Below, in pieces: positions 32,820 through 41,714 of a DNA stretch of 64,000 nt. Position 1 is the stretch's first letter, and the number at the start of each line of letters is the position of its first letter. The position numbers and the translations under genes are program-made. This DNA comes from Nostoc paludosum FACHB-159 (lineage in GTDB: Bacteria > Cyanobacteriota > Cyanobacteriia > Cyanobacteriales > Nostocaceae), in the NCBI RefSeq assembly GCF_014698835.1, contig NZ_JACJTU010000016.1, forward strand, positions 117,088-181,087, written 5' to 3'. Below the pieces are notes generated by a model. It did no database searches and was not told the DNA's origin. It saw only the letters and a program-made list of their open reading frames with translations.

Positions 32820-35800
32820 CTATCTAGTTAAGGTGAGAGTACGGCGCTTGGTAACCATTTGATAGGCTTCGATGATATCACCTTCAGCCCAGTCATTGAA
32901 TTTATCAATGCCGACACCGCATTCATAACCAGCATTTACCTCGCGGGCGTCTTCTTTCATCCGTTTGAGGGAGTCCAGCACGCCTTCATAAATCACTTTA
33001 CCGCCACGTCGCACCCGCACTTTGCAGTTGCGAACTAGCTTGCCAGATTGAACGTAACACCCAGCAACGGCACCACGACCAACTGGGAAGACGGCGCGGA
33101 CTTCGGTTTGACCCAAGGGCTCTTCCACCAACTCTGGTTCGAGAAGACCTTCCAAGGCATCTTGGATATCTTCCAAGAGTTTGTAGATAACGTTGTATTC
33201 CCGAACATCTACACCCGCTTCATCAGCGGCTTGTCTTGCGCCACTGGCAAAGGTAGTGTTGAAGCCAATAATTACAGCGTTACTAGCTGATGCTAAGTCG
33301 ATATCTGTTTCGGTAATTTCCCCAGCGGTAGCCAATAACATCCGAATTTGGACTTCGTTTTGGGGGATTTGCTTGAGCGCTCCCACAATGGCTTCCACAG
33401 AACCTTGCACGTCTCCCTTCAAGATTAAGTTGAGTTCTTTCAACTCGCCTTCTTGTGCCTGAGCTGAGAGGGTTGTGAGGGTGACACGTCCTTGCAACAG
33501 GCGGGATAGCCTTTGTTTGTCGGCGCGATCGCCTGCTAGGGTTCTGGCTTCTTTTTCGTTCTCGAAGACCTCGAACTCGTCGCCTGCTGCTGGTACATCA
33601 CTTAAGCCCAATACCTCAACAGCAAAGGAGGGAGAGGCTGCTTCTACTCTGACGCCTCTGTCGTTCACCATTGCCCGCACCTTACCAAAGGCGGAGCCTG
33701 CTACTAGCATATCTCCTACATGCAATGTACCATTCTGAATCAACAGGGTAGCAACTGCTCCCTTGGCTTTATCCAGATGTGCTTCAATGACAGTTCCTCT
33801 TGCAGCCCGGTCTGGGTTGGCAGATAGTTCTGCTACCTCTGCTACCAAGAGAATCATTTCTAAGAGCGTATCTAGGTTTTCGCCTTTGATAGCGCTCACC
33901 GGCACCATAATTGTGTCGCCGCCCCATTCTTCTGCTGTTAAACCATACTGAGTGAGTTCTTGTTTCACCCGGTCTGGCTGGGCAGCTTCTTTATCAATTT
34001 TGTTGATGGCGACGACAATTGGCACTCCTGCTGCTTGGGCGTGGCTAATAGCTTCGATGGTTTGGGGACGAACGCCGTCATCCGCAGCTACTACTAACAC
34101 AGCAATATCTGTTACCCGCGCTCCTCGTGCCCGCATCGCTGTAAAGGCTTCGTGACCAGGGGTATCTAGGAAGACTATCTGCTGTGGTTTGCCTTCATGT
34201 ACCACATCCACATGATATGCACCAATGTGTTGGGTAATACCACCTGCTTCGCCAGCAGCTACTTTGGTTTTACGAATCGAGTCGAGTAGAGTTGTTTTAC
34301 CGTGGTCTACGTGACCCATAATTGTTACCACTGGCGGACGGCGATGGAGATTTTCCATATCTTCAGCGCTGACCATTTCGGTAACTTTCCGAGCTTCTGC
34401 TTCTGGTTCGGCAGTTTCAACTTCTATTTCTAGTTCTTTTGCTACCAGAGTAATTGTTGGAATATCCAGATTTTGGGTGATACTGACTGCCATGCCTTTG
34501 AGGAACAGGATTTTCACAATCTCTGTATCGGCAACAACCAACAGGTCAGCCAATTCTTGGACAGTCATTGGCCCTGTGACCACAACTTTTTCTGGACGTT
34601 CGCGCTTGGTTTCGACTTCTTGGCGACGGTTTTGGTCGCGGTTAGAAGTCGATTTTTTACCTCTTGCTGTTGGGGCACTAACCAAGGCTGCCGCTGGGGC
34701 TTGTGCGGGCCGAGCCGATTTGGGTTTGGGGGGACGGGCGATGGAAAGGCTGACTTGGACGGTGGCTGGTGCGTCTAGATCGTCATCATCCAGCAAATCG
34801 TCTTCAAACTCGTCATCATCCAGAAGTATTGGCTTGCTTCGCTTGCCTTTAACGCCGGCCTTGCCTGCTTTTTCTTTAACTTCGTCGATGATTTCTTCTT
34901 CTACCCACTTTTTGCCGCCTTTGGTTGGTCGGGGTGGAGTTGGGCGTTTTAAATCCAGGAGGTCAGGGGCGATTGGCTCCTCACCTAATACCTCGGTTTT
35001 CGCCGCTATTGCTGACAAATGTCTTGGTGGAGTAGCAATTGGCATTGCTGCTGCTACAGCTTCACCAGAACGGGCAGGTCTTGGTCGTTGCCCATCTCCT
35101 ATTGGTGATGGTGCTGATGGACGACTTCCCCTTGGCTCCGGTTTGCCGGGTGAAGTAGTGGGACGAGGCTGTTTTTGTGGTGCCGCTGGCGAGGCCTGGT
35201 CTGTTGGCAGCTTAGCGACTTTTGGCTTAATAATTTGATGGTCGCGATCGCCTTCTGCGGGCCGTGGACGTTCGCGTTTGAGGATCGGTTTGTCTGCCGG
35301 AGGTTGCTGGTCAGCTACCTGTGGTTGTTCTGCCGCTGGTCTTGCCGGTGGCGCAACTAATTGCGGTTTTTGAGGTTTCTCCGGTTTCGGTCTGGGTGAA
35401 ATTACTTTTTCCGGTTTTTGGGCAACTGTTTTTTCCTGTGGCTGATTTGGAGGAGGTGTTTGTTCCAAATCTTGCACAGGAGGTTGCTCTGTGGTCTCAG
35501 ATTGATTCCGGGGTACGGGTCGAGTTGGTGCCGTCGGCTTCATGGGTGAGACTGGTGTAGCGAAAGGCCGTGGAGGTGAGGGAGGATTAGCTTCAGACAA
35601 AGCAGCTTGGGTATTGGTAGCAACTGACGCCTCTGAGGCGTTGGAGGTAGTATTTCTCAATATTTTCGGTTTGCGTATTTCCAAAATTTGCTGTTTGTGG
35701 GGTGCAGCAGGTCGGTTACGTCCGCCGTTTGGTAGTGAATTTGATTTATGGCTGGTTGTACCTGGTTCCTTTTTAGGCGTGACATTTGTCGCTGCGAGTT

Positions 35801-35960
35801 TTTGTGCAGCAGTACGAATCTGTTCTGCCTCGGATTCTGAAATCGTGCTGCTATGGCTTTTGACCGCAATGTTGAGCTGGTCGCAAATTGCTAATAGCTC
35901 TTTGTTATCCAAATTCAATTCCTTTGATAATTCATAGATTCTAACTTTGCCGTTGTTCAT
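32820..35960 (-). CDS. infB: Translation initiation factor IF-2
   Basis: 1046 residues. IF-2 is the GTPase that places initiator fMet-tRNA on the 30S subunit and promotes subunit joining. The N-terminus has the short IF2_N helix (VRIYELSKELNLDNKELLAI), then about 350 residues rich in Pro, Lys, Ala and Gln that differ between species. The G domain starts near residue 550: GHVDHGKT (G1), DTPGHE (G3), NKIDK (G4). Domains II, III and the fMet-tRNA-binding C2 domain (VRRGGKVIYEGVLDSLKRMK) complete it. The long N-terminal region is typical for cyanobacteria. Fourth gene of rimP-nusA-ylxR-infB. Confidence 0.97.
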   Translation of the reverse strand: MNNGKVRIYELSKELNLDNKELLAICDQLNIAVKSHSSTISESEAEQIRTAAQKLAATNVTPKKEPGTTSHKSNSLPNGGRNRPAAPHKQQILEIRKPKILRNTTSNASEASVATNTQAALSEANPPSPPRPFATPVSPMKPTAPTRPVPRNQSETTEQPPVQDLEQTPPPNQPQEKTVAQKPEKVISPRPKPEKPQKPQLVAPPARPAAEQPQVADQQPPADKPILKRERPRPAEGDRDHQIIKPKVAKLPTDQASPAAPQKQPRPTTSPGKPEPRGSRPSAPSPIGDGQRPRPARSGEAVAAAMPIATPPRHLSAIAAKTEVLGEEPIAPDLLDLKRPTPPRPTKGGKKWVEEEIIDEVKEKAGKAGVKGKRSKPILLDDDEFEDDLLDDDDLDAPATVQVSLSIARPPKPKSARPAQAPAAALVSAPTARGKKSTSNRDQNRRQEVETKRERPEKVVVTGPMTVQELADLLVVADTEIVKILFLKGMAVSITQNLDIPTITLVAKELEIEVETAEPEAEARKVTEMVSAEDMENLHRRPPVVTIMGHVDHGKTTLLDSIRKTKVAAGEAGGITQHIGAYHVDVVHEGKPQQIVFLDTPGHEAFTAMRARGARVTDIAVLVVAADDGVRPQTIEAISHAQAAGVPIVVAINKIDKEAAQPDRVKQELTQYGLTAEEWGGDTIMVPVSAIKGENLDTLLEMILLVAEVAELSANPDRAARGTVIEAHLDKAKGAVATLLIQNGTLHVGDMLVAGSAFGKVRAMVNDRGVRVEAASPSFAVEVLGLSDVPAAGDEFEVFENEKEARTLAGDRADKQRLSRLLQGRVTLTTLSAQAQEGELKELNLILKGDVQGSVEAIVGALKQIPQNEVQIRMLLATAGEITETDIDLASASNAVIIGFNTTFASGARQAADEAGVDVREYNVIYKLLEDIQDALEGLLEPELVEEPLGQTEVRAVFPVGRGAVAGCYVQSGKLVRNCKVRVRRGGKVIYEGVLDSLKRMKEDAREVNAGYECGVGIDKFNDWAEGDIIEAYQMVTKRRTLTLTR

Positions 35961-35978
35961 CCACTCTTCCCCTTTAAT

Positions 35979-36335
35979 TTACAGTTTTAGCGGATGGCTG
36001 CCTGGTTTGCGACATCTCCATCCTTTGATTACTGTTTTTAGGTTGCCCTTGGTGATTTTGCCGGTGCCTCCAATCAGGAAAGAGAGATGTTTCGGTTTAA
36101 TGATGGCATCCCCACCAAGAATGATGGTTGAGAGATGCCCATAAAAATTTTTTAAATAAAAGATTTTTATGGGAACCCTTGACGCCGAAATGCGCCTGAG
36201 CGCTACCAGGTTGCCATTTTCTAGTTTTTTGTTTTGCTGATTCTGAGTCTTCCACAACACAATCGAGTACATTTGTTCTGGTAGTGTTGCTCCGCCCCTC
36301 TTTTGACAAAAGAGCCGAATGCTTTCTACACCCAT
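35979..36335 (-). other. Doubtful 118-codon ORF in the ylxR-infB gap
   Basis: The gap of 487 bases between ylxR and infB is long for this cluster. The open frame (ATG 36335, ending 18 bases before infB) contains GGTGKITKGNLKTVIKGW but has no recognisable family, and other frames are open too. Inside it an inverted repeat CCCATAAAAAT (36138-36148) and ATTTTTATGGG (36163-36173) could form a hairpin. GGGGAAGAGTGG before the infB ATG holds its ribosome site. I favour a leader or spacer over a gene. Confidence 0.25.
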
Positions 36336-36447
36336 TTACTATTTTGGCACTAACCCTAACGTTCGACAGAGAATATGAAAAAGGCGCGACTAATTCGACT
36401 TTCGCACAATTTCTCTACTGATGACGCTACTAAGTTGTTCCAAATAA

Positions 36448-36717
36448 TTAAATTTGATTTTGGGTATTATTGCTGGCTAGACGTTGCGACAAGCTTTGGT
36501 ACAGCGTTTCTGGCACTGATGCATGTAGCGATCGCCCTAGTCGATTTTTCTTTTGAGCTGCTTGTAGGCAACTCGCTTGAGGACAAATATAGGCGGAACG
36601 CCCCATACCCCGATCTAATTGTACCTTTCCAGAAGGAAAGACGCGTACAATCCGCCAAAACTCTTCTTTTAAACCTAGTTTGCGGCAGCTAATACAGCGC
36701 CGATAATTTGGTTTCAT
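36448..36717 (-). CDS. ylxR: YlxR-family RNA-binding protein (DUF448)
   Basis: 89 residues. The family core RRCISCRKLGLKEEFWRIVR and GRSAYICPQASCLQAAQKKN is complete, with the basic groove residues and the C-x-x-C type pairs. YlxR binds nucleic acid; in bacteria studied it has been linked to RNase P and to transcription control. It sits between nusA and infB as in most bacteria. ATG 36717 follows the nusA stop by 149 bases. Confidence 0.9.
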   Translation of the reverse strand: MKPNYRRCISCRKLGLKEEFWRIVRVFPSGKVQLDRGMGRSAYICPQASCLQAAQKKNRLGRSLHASVPETLYQSLSQRLASNNTQNQI

Positions 36718-36865
36718 CAGTTTTGTGAGGATCTCAGTTCAGCATTTTCCGTGTAGAAAGAAGTTCGTTATTACTATTTTTTACTTATACCAACTCGTTT
36801 TCAACAAAAAATCTTTGAGATTGGGATTAAAATCAACAGTAACAAAATTTAACAAAATTGAGAAA

Positions 36866-38161
36866 TTATTCTTCATCCTCAGCATCAAAAGTATCATTAT
36901 CTAGTTCTTCTTCCAAGTCGTCTTGATTTTCCGACTCTAATTCTTCAAAATCAACATCATCTTCATCCTCTTCTTGCTCTGCTTGATATTTCGCTCTCGA
37001 AGCTATAAATTTAGCATCTTCTCCGGCATGGTCGTACTTGGCTTTGTCTTTGATATCAATTTTCCAGCCCGTCAGGCGTGCTGCTAAACGGACATTTTGT
37101 CCTTCTTTGCCAATGGCCAAACTCAGTTGGTCTTCAGCCACTAGTACGTGAGTTTGCCGGGTTTCTGGATCCATGAGGCGGACTTCATCTACCCGTGCTG
37201 GACTCAAGGCATTAGCGATATATGTTGCTGGGTCTGGTGACCAGCGAATTACATCTATTTTTTCACCACGTAATTCGTTGACTACCACTTGAATTCGCGA
37301 ACCCCTAGCTCCGATACATGCACCAACTGGGTCTACATCGCGATCGAGAGTATCTACTGCTATTTTAGTCCGGGGGCCTACATAACGGGAAGGGGGGTTT
37401 GCCTCCCTAGCTACGGCAACAATCCGTACTACTTCGTCTTCGATTTCTGGTACTTCATTAGCAAACAGATAAACTACCAAACCAGCATCGGCTCTCGATA
37501 CTAGTAACTGCGGCCCCCGTTGCTGACCTTGGGAAACTTTTTTGAGATATACCTTGAAAGTGGCGTTTGCCCGATAATTATCGTTGGGTAGCTGTTCGCG
37601 CTTTGGTAATTCCGCTTCCACTTCTGGCTGACCAAAACCACTGCTAACTGCCAAAATTACTGATTGACGTTCAAACCGCAGGACTCTTGCTTGCAGAACG
37701 GTTCCTTCTAAATCTTGGAACTCTTCTTGCACCATCTGGCGCTGTTGATCCCGGAGTTTTTGCGCTAGTACTTGCTTGGTTTGCATGGCTGCCATGCGAC
37801 CAAATTCTCCTTGATCTGGTGTCACATCCAGTACTACGGAGTCGCCTAACTGTGCTTCGGGAGCTACTAGTTGAACTTCGTCTAGAGAAATTTGATGGTC
37901 TGTATTACTGACTTTTTCAACAATAGTTTTAGTGGAAAGAACGCGAAATCCTTCTTCTTCTATATCCAGTTCTACTTCAAAATTCTCAAAATAATCTTCG
38001 TCAAACTGTTTGCGCTCTAAATTTTGAGCGCGACGATAACGTTCGTAGCCTTTGAGTAGTGCTTCTCTAATAGCTGATTGAACTGCAAGACGAGGTAAAT
38101 TACGCTCTCGACTAATACTTTCAATTAATTCTTTTAATCCAGGTAAAGTAACCATTGACAT
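36866..38161 (-). CDS. nusA: Transcription termination/antitermination factor NusA
   Basis: 431 residues from ATG 38161, chosen because AGGAG lies 7 bases before it; a TTG at 38167 and ATG 38155 are also in frame. Domains in order: N-terminal RNA-polymerase-binding domain (LPGLKELIESISRERNLPRL), S1 domain (VLQARVLRFERQSVILAV), then two KH domains (GACIGARGSRIQVVVNELRGE; LSLAIGKEGQNVRLAARL). It ends in a long Asp/Glu-rich tail instead of the C-terminal repeats of E. coli NusA, as usual for cyanobacteria. It binds elongating RNA polymerase and modulates pausing and termination. Confidence 0.96.
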   Translation of the reverse strand: MSMVTLPGLKELIESISRERNLPRLAVQSAIREALLKGYERYRRAQNLERKQFDEDYFENFEVELDIEEEGFRVLSTKTIVEKVSNTDHQISLDEVQLVAPEAQLGDSVVLDVTPDQGEFGRMAAMQTKQVLAQKLRDQQRQMVQEEFQDLEGTVLQARVLRFERQSVILAVSSGFGQPEVEAELPKREQLPNDNYRANATFKVYLKKVSQGQQRGPQLLVSRADAGLVVYLFANEVPEIEDEVVRIVAVAREANPPSRYVGPRTKIAVDTLDRDVDPVGACIGARGSRIQVVVNELRGEKIDVIRWSPDPATYIANALSPARVDEVRLMDPETRQTHVLVAEDQLSLAIGKEGQNVRLAARLTGWKIDIKDKAKYDHAGEDAKFIASRAKYQAEQEEDEDDVDFEELESENQDDLEEELDNDTFDAEDEE

Positions 38162-38169
38162 AAGCAATC

Positions 38170-38430
38170 TCCTGTAAAAATTAGGGACTAGGTATTGGGG
38201 ACTGGGGATTGGGGCATGGGGGAGCCACTGCGGTCATTTGGTCTCCAAATGTGGAGCAAGTGGCGTCATGGGGCATGGGGCATGGTAAGACACAGGGGGA
38301 CGGAGGGGAAAGATTTACTGCAACTTTCCCTCTGCACCTGAAGCCCCTCTGCACCTGAAGCTCCCCCAGTTCTTAGTCCCCAGTCCGCAGTCCGCAGTCC
38401 CCAGTCCCTAATCCCTAGTCCCTAGTCTTT
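38170..38430. repeat. Heptamer repeats between rimP and nusA
   Basis: About 270 bases made largely of GGGGACT/GGGGATT/GGGGCAT units facing AGTCCCC/AGTCCGC units, with a CCACTGCGGTCATTTGG hairpin in the middle. This separates rimP from nusA, which are usually adjacent, by repeat DNA that can fold strongly on itself. Confidence 0.6.
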
Positions 38431-38440
38431 AGTCATTTGT

Positions 38441-38902
38441 TTATCGACGTTCGTCTAGCTGCACTCTAGTAATTAGAGAGCGCTGAATTTCGACTACACG
38501 ACCTTTTTGGTTTAAGTAAACTGCTGTCTCATCCCGGCGAATCAGCTGACCAGTCCACTCTTGTTGTCCCTCATAAGGTGGGGAAGTGGAGATAATGACA
38601 GGAAATCCTTTGAAAGAGATAAACTCCCTGTCGGTGACCAATTGCCGCGAAATACCAGGACTGGACACTTCCAAGACATAAGCATCTGGAAAGATTTCCG
38701 CAGCATCTAAGGAGGTTTCTAAAGCACGGCTCATCTTCTCACAATCATTTAACCCAGTGTCGTGCTGAGGATTGCGAATATCTACCCGCAGTACTGGTGG
38801 ACTTTGGTTAGTATGAAAAACCACGCCCACTAGTTCTAATCCCAGTTCTTCTGCCACTGGTGTTGCCAAATCAATAATTTTTGGTACTAAGGGATGAGCC
38901 AT
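38441..38902 (-). CDS. rimP: Ribosome maturation factor RimP
   Basis: 153 residues from ATG 38902 (MAHPLVPKIIDLATPVAEEL), the normal RimP start; the open frame runs 27 codons further upstream through a hairpin that is not coding. RimP binds the 30S subunit and helps its maturation. Visible features: LELVGVVFHTNQSPPVLRVD, LNDCEKMSRALETSLDAAE, YVLEVSSPGISRQL (the family hallmark VSSPG) and the C-terminal small barrel (WTGQLIRRDETAVYLN). First gene of the rimP-nusA-ylxR-infB cluster. Confidence 0.95.
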   Translation of the reverse strand: MAHPLVPKIIDLATPVAEELGLELVGVVFHTNQSPPVLRVDIRNPQHDTGLNDCEKMSRALETSLDAAEIFPDAYVLEVSSPGISRQLVTDREFISFKGFPVIISTSPPYEGQQEWTGQLIRRDETAVYLNQKGRVVEIQRSLITRVQLDERR

Positions 38903-38913
38903 GAGAAAATTCA

Positions 38914-38940
38914 ATAAAAAAAGTGGGCATCGACCCACTT
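38914..38940 (-). terminator. Terminator-like hairpin in the rimP leader (possible attenuator)
   Basis: On the minus strand AAGTGGG-TCGATG-CCCACTT is followed by a T-run (TTTTTTATTG) and, 12 bases after the end of this feature, the rimP ATG at 38902. A strong intrinsic terminator directly before the first gene of an operon encoding NusA suggests transcription attenuation. No other gene ends here: the preceding 1.9 kb on this strand upstream belongs to no minus-strand gene that could need it nearer than 40 kb position. Confidence 0.55.
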
Positions 38941-39123
38941 CCTGCGATAGGGATATCTTCCAAGAAGTCTTGTGACGAACCAATACAGGTTCGCCCTAAT
39001 TCGAGTTTAGCGCATTTCTTTTGTAGTGGGGCATTGGGCATTGGGCATTGGGACTGTGGAGTTAGGAGTTAGGAGTTATTCTCCCCTTGTCCCCTTGTCC
39101 CTTTGTCCTCTTCTCTCCCTCCC

Positions 39124-40542
39124 TCATCTTTCCACTGCTGCTGGAAGTGATGCTTGTGTTCGTAGTTGTCTGGTTTGCTCGATGATTTGCTCGATATCTT
39201 CTTGGGACAAACGCTGAACGTAGTTGAGTTTGATTTCTTCTAAGAAGTCAGAAAGTAAGCTTTCAATTTCTGCAAGCAAGTGCTTTTCTTTGATTTGCCC
39301 TGTCAAGGCTTCGGTGAAACTTTGTACTAGTTGACTGGTGAGTTTTGCACCAACAGGGTCTTCAACAGCACTAACTAAAGTTTTGTAAAGATTTGTTGTG
39401 ATTTGGGTTGCTAGTTGTTGGCTGAGTTGGGTTTGGGCTTGCCCGACGCCTGGGAGGTTCTGGAGGTTGCGGTAGATGGGAACTTGATGGATGACGGTTT
39501 CGATATTGTGACGCAAAATGGCAACGATCGCCGGCTGGATTTCGGGTAGCACTTGGTAAACAACTGTTTTTACCAAAAGGCCTGCGATCGCTTCTATTTC
39601 ATTGACATTATTAATATCTATGTAGGAACGCACATTCTCTTGTTGCGACAGCCAGCGGATTAATTCACCCCGCTTAATTGAAGCCTGGACTTGGTTAATT
39701 ACCCTTACCACTACAATTTCTGTCAGTTCTTCGGCAAAATTGGCAACAATTCCCTGATTAATTTGTCGGCGCACTCGATACAAGCTCAATAACTTTGCTT
39801 GGTCGAGACGAACCAATACGGGTAGAACCCGCAGCCATCTAAAAAATGGTATTAATAGTAACAGGTCGTACCAACGCCACAAGAGTGCTTCTAAGAAGCT
39901 TAAACCAGGATGTTGGCGTCTGATTAAAAAGGTACGCCCCAGCAATTCTAGGGCAAATAAAATCACAAATACTGAGTCGATAATCCAGAAATTATTGATA
40001 AATTCGCCACTTTCGCCAATTCGGCGGTAGTAGTTAGTGGCAATCAAAGGGCGGATTCTCTGGTTGAAAAAATTAATTTCTGGAAGCCAGCCTTTTTGGG
40101 TTAAGTACGGTTGACTCCAAAAAATGGCAAAGGACTGTTTTGCAGATTCATTGTCGATGCGATCGCGCATCCGATTTTTGATTTTTTCTAGGGTACCACT
40201 CTTATTCGCCCCTGCAAATGGGTTAGTGTCAATTATCTCGTTGCTCAGACGAGTTATTTCCTCTAGTTTGCTTTTGACTTCAGGCGACTGTAATCCTGTT
40301 TGGCTGACTTGTTCTTCCAATGCGTCTAAGGTTTCTAGATACTTTTTCGTCTCTCGATGCGGTTCAATACCTTTGATAGGGTCATAAATTTGGACAATTT
40401 GGGGAAGTTTTTGTAAGTATAAATCCCGCCAATGTACGTAACTTAAATCAAACAAAACTAAACTTAAATTTACCGTGGCCAGGATTGCCATAAATCTTTC
40501 AAACCAAAGATTGCGCTTGTCAGAAGTTTTTATATTTTTCAT
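39124..40542 (-). CDS. Conserved cyanobacterial membrane protein, channel-like helices
   Basis: 472 residues. A first transmembrane helix is at about 15-35, a soluble helical part follows (about 40-175, with YLETLDALEEQVSQTGL), then hydrophobic segments FWIIDSVFVILFALELLGRTFLI and RWYDLLLLIPFFRWLRVLPV that resemble the voltage-sensor-like helices (S3-S4) of ion channel proteins, with several arginines. A long helical C-terminal part (about 250-472, VRVINQVQASIKRGEL, TLVSAVEDPVGAKLTSQLV) is predicted to be cytosolic. No pore signature is visible, so channel function is not claimed. Its stop lies in repeat DNA near the rimP leader. Confidence 0.55.
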   Translation of the reverse strand: MKNIKTSDKRNLWFERFMAILATVNLSLVLFDLSYVHWRDLYLQKLPQIVQIYDPIKGIEPHRETKKYLETLDALEEQVSQTGLQSPEVKSKLEEITRLSNEIIDTNPFAGANKSGTLEKIKNRMRDRIDNESAKQSFAIFWSQPYLTQKGWLPEINFFNQRIRPLIATNYYRRIGESGEFINNFWIIDSVFVILFALELLGRTFLIRRQHPGLSFLEALLWRWYDLLLLIPFFRWLRVLPVLVRLDQAKLLSLYRVRRQINQGIVANFAEELTEIVVVRVINQVQASIKRGELIRWLSQQENVRSYIDINNVNEIEAIAGLLVKTVVYQVLPEIQPAIVAILRHNIETVIHQVPIYRNLQNLPGVGQAQTQLSQQLATQITTNLYKTLVSAVEDPVGAKLTSQLVQSFTEALTGQIKEKHLLAEIESLLSDFLEEIKLNYVQRLSQEDIEQIIEQTRQLRTQASLPAAVER

Positions 40543-40823
40543 TTTTTTTGTTTTGAATTATACATTTTTCCGTGATTTCCAATATTAACTCTCTGATTTA
40601 TTGACTACCAAATTTCGGCAACCAATTATCTCCGCTAATATAAGATACTTCTTTTGATGGATGACACAGATTAGTTTTTGTATTGGCAGTTAAGTTTGAC
40701 AAACATAAATTACAAATTATTCAAAAATCATTAAACAATTACGAAAAAAGTTATTAAAGAAACTTAAAATGCAGCTGTTAACGTCTATAATCCTGCTGAT
40801 TTAACCCAAAGGAGTTTTCATTT

Positions 40824-41501
40824 ATGTGGTGTGGGTTTGGAAAATCAAGCGCGGCTTTTGCTGCTACTTGCTTGTTAACTGCTAGCATAGTAGTTGTAGA
40901 CACAAGTTTTGCAGCCCCTCAACGTAGTTATACGCCACAGCAATTTCGTGCTGTGTTGCGGGGATTAGGCTACAACGTCAAGGTAACAAATACGCCGTTG
41001 ACGGACGAAGAAACCAAAAAAGCAATTCGTGAATTTCAGACTGGTTATAGGCTAAAACCAGTTGATGGCATAGCGGGGCCACAAACCCAAGCTTATGCTG
41101 CTAACATCGTTAAAATTCTGCAAGGGAATTTGAATGCGGTGGTGAAGCCTAATCCTCCGCTTCCTCGCGATAATTTTTATGGTCCTCAGACTGAAGCTGC
41201 GGTGAAGGAATACCAAAAGAAAAATCAGTTGCAAGAAACCGGAATTGCTAATTTAGCACTCCGGCAAAAACTGGATGCAGAAGCAAAAGGACTTGTGGGT
41301 CAGCCAACTCCTAAGCCATCACCAACACCGACGGCTAAACCGACGACTAAACCAAGAAGTGTACCGAGTCCGACACCAACGGCTACACCAAGTCCGACGC
41401 CGACGGCGACACCAACTGCTACGCCAACTGCTACGCCAACAGCGACACCAACTGCTACACCAACAGCTACGCCAACTGCTTCACCTACATCTACACCTTA
41501 A
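40824..41501 (+). CDS. Exported peptidoglycan-binding protein with Thr-Pro repeats
   Basis: 225 residues. AAAGGAG lies just before the ATG. A signal peptide (SAAFAATCLLTASIVVVDTSFA) is followed by two peptidoglycan-binding (PG_binding_1) repeats: FRAVLRGLGYNVKVTNTPL to GIAGPQTQAYAANIV, and NFYGPQTEAAVKEYQKKNQL to LALRQKLDAEA. The C-terminal 60 residues are a low-complexity TPTATPTATP tail encoded by ACGCCAACTGCTACGCCAAC-type repeats, whose length is likely to vary. A wall-binding periplasmic protein; no enzyme domain. Confidence 0.85.
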   Translation: MWCGFGKSSAAFAATCLLTASIVVVDTSFAAPQRSYTPQQFRAVLRGLGYNVKVTNTPLTDEETKKAIREFQTGYRLKPVDGIAGPQTQAYAANIVKILQGNLNAVVKPNPPLPRDNFYGPQTEAAVKEYQKKNQLQETGIANLALRQKLDAEAKGLVGQPTPKPSPTPTAKPTTKPRSVPSPTPTATPSPTPTATPTATPTATPTATPTATPTATPTASPTSTP

Positions 41502-41714
41502 TTGCCACCAAAAAATTTCTACCTCGAAGCCTCAACTCAAGATAATTCGTAGTTGTTAATTTGTGACATTTCCTACACTTCCCCAAAGGGAGGTGTAGGC
41601 TTCTCAATTAATTACTAATTCGTAATTATTGGGTTTGAGTCCTCTACCAAAATCTCCGATTTGGTGGTCTTGAATTAGTTGGGGTCTAAATGCCCTACCT
41701 TATCAATTTACGAA

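Noticed and set aside
34477..35238. 253-codon plus-strand frame opposite infB
   Set aside because: It is the antisense of the repetitive Pro/Ala-rich N-terminal region of IF-2; Ser/Arg/Gly-rich composition comes from the repeats.
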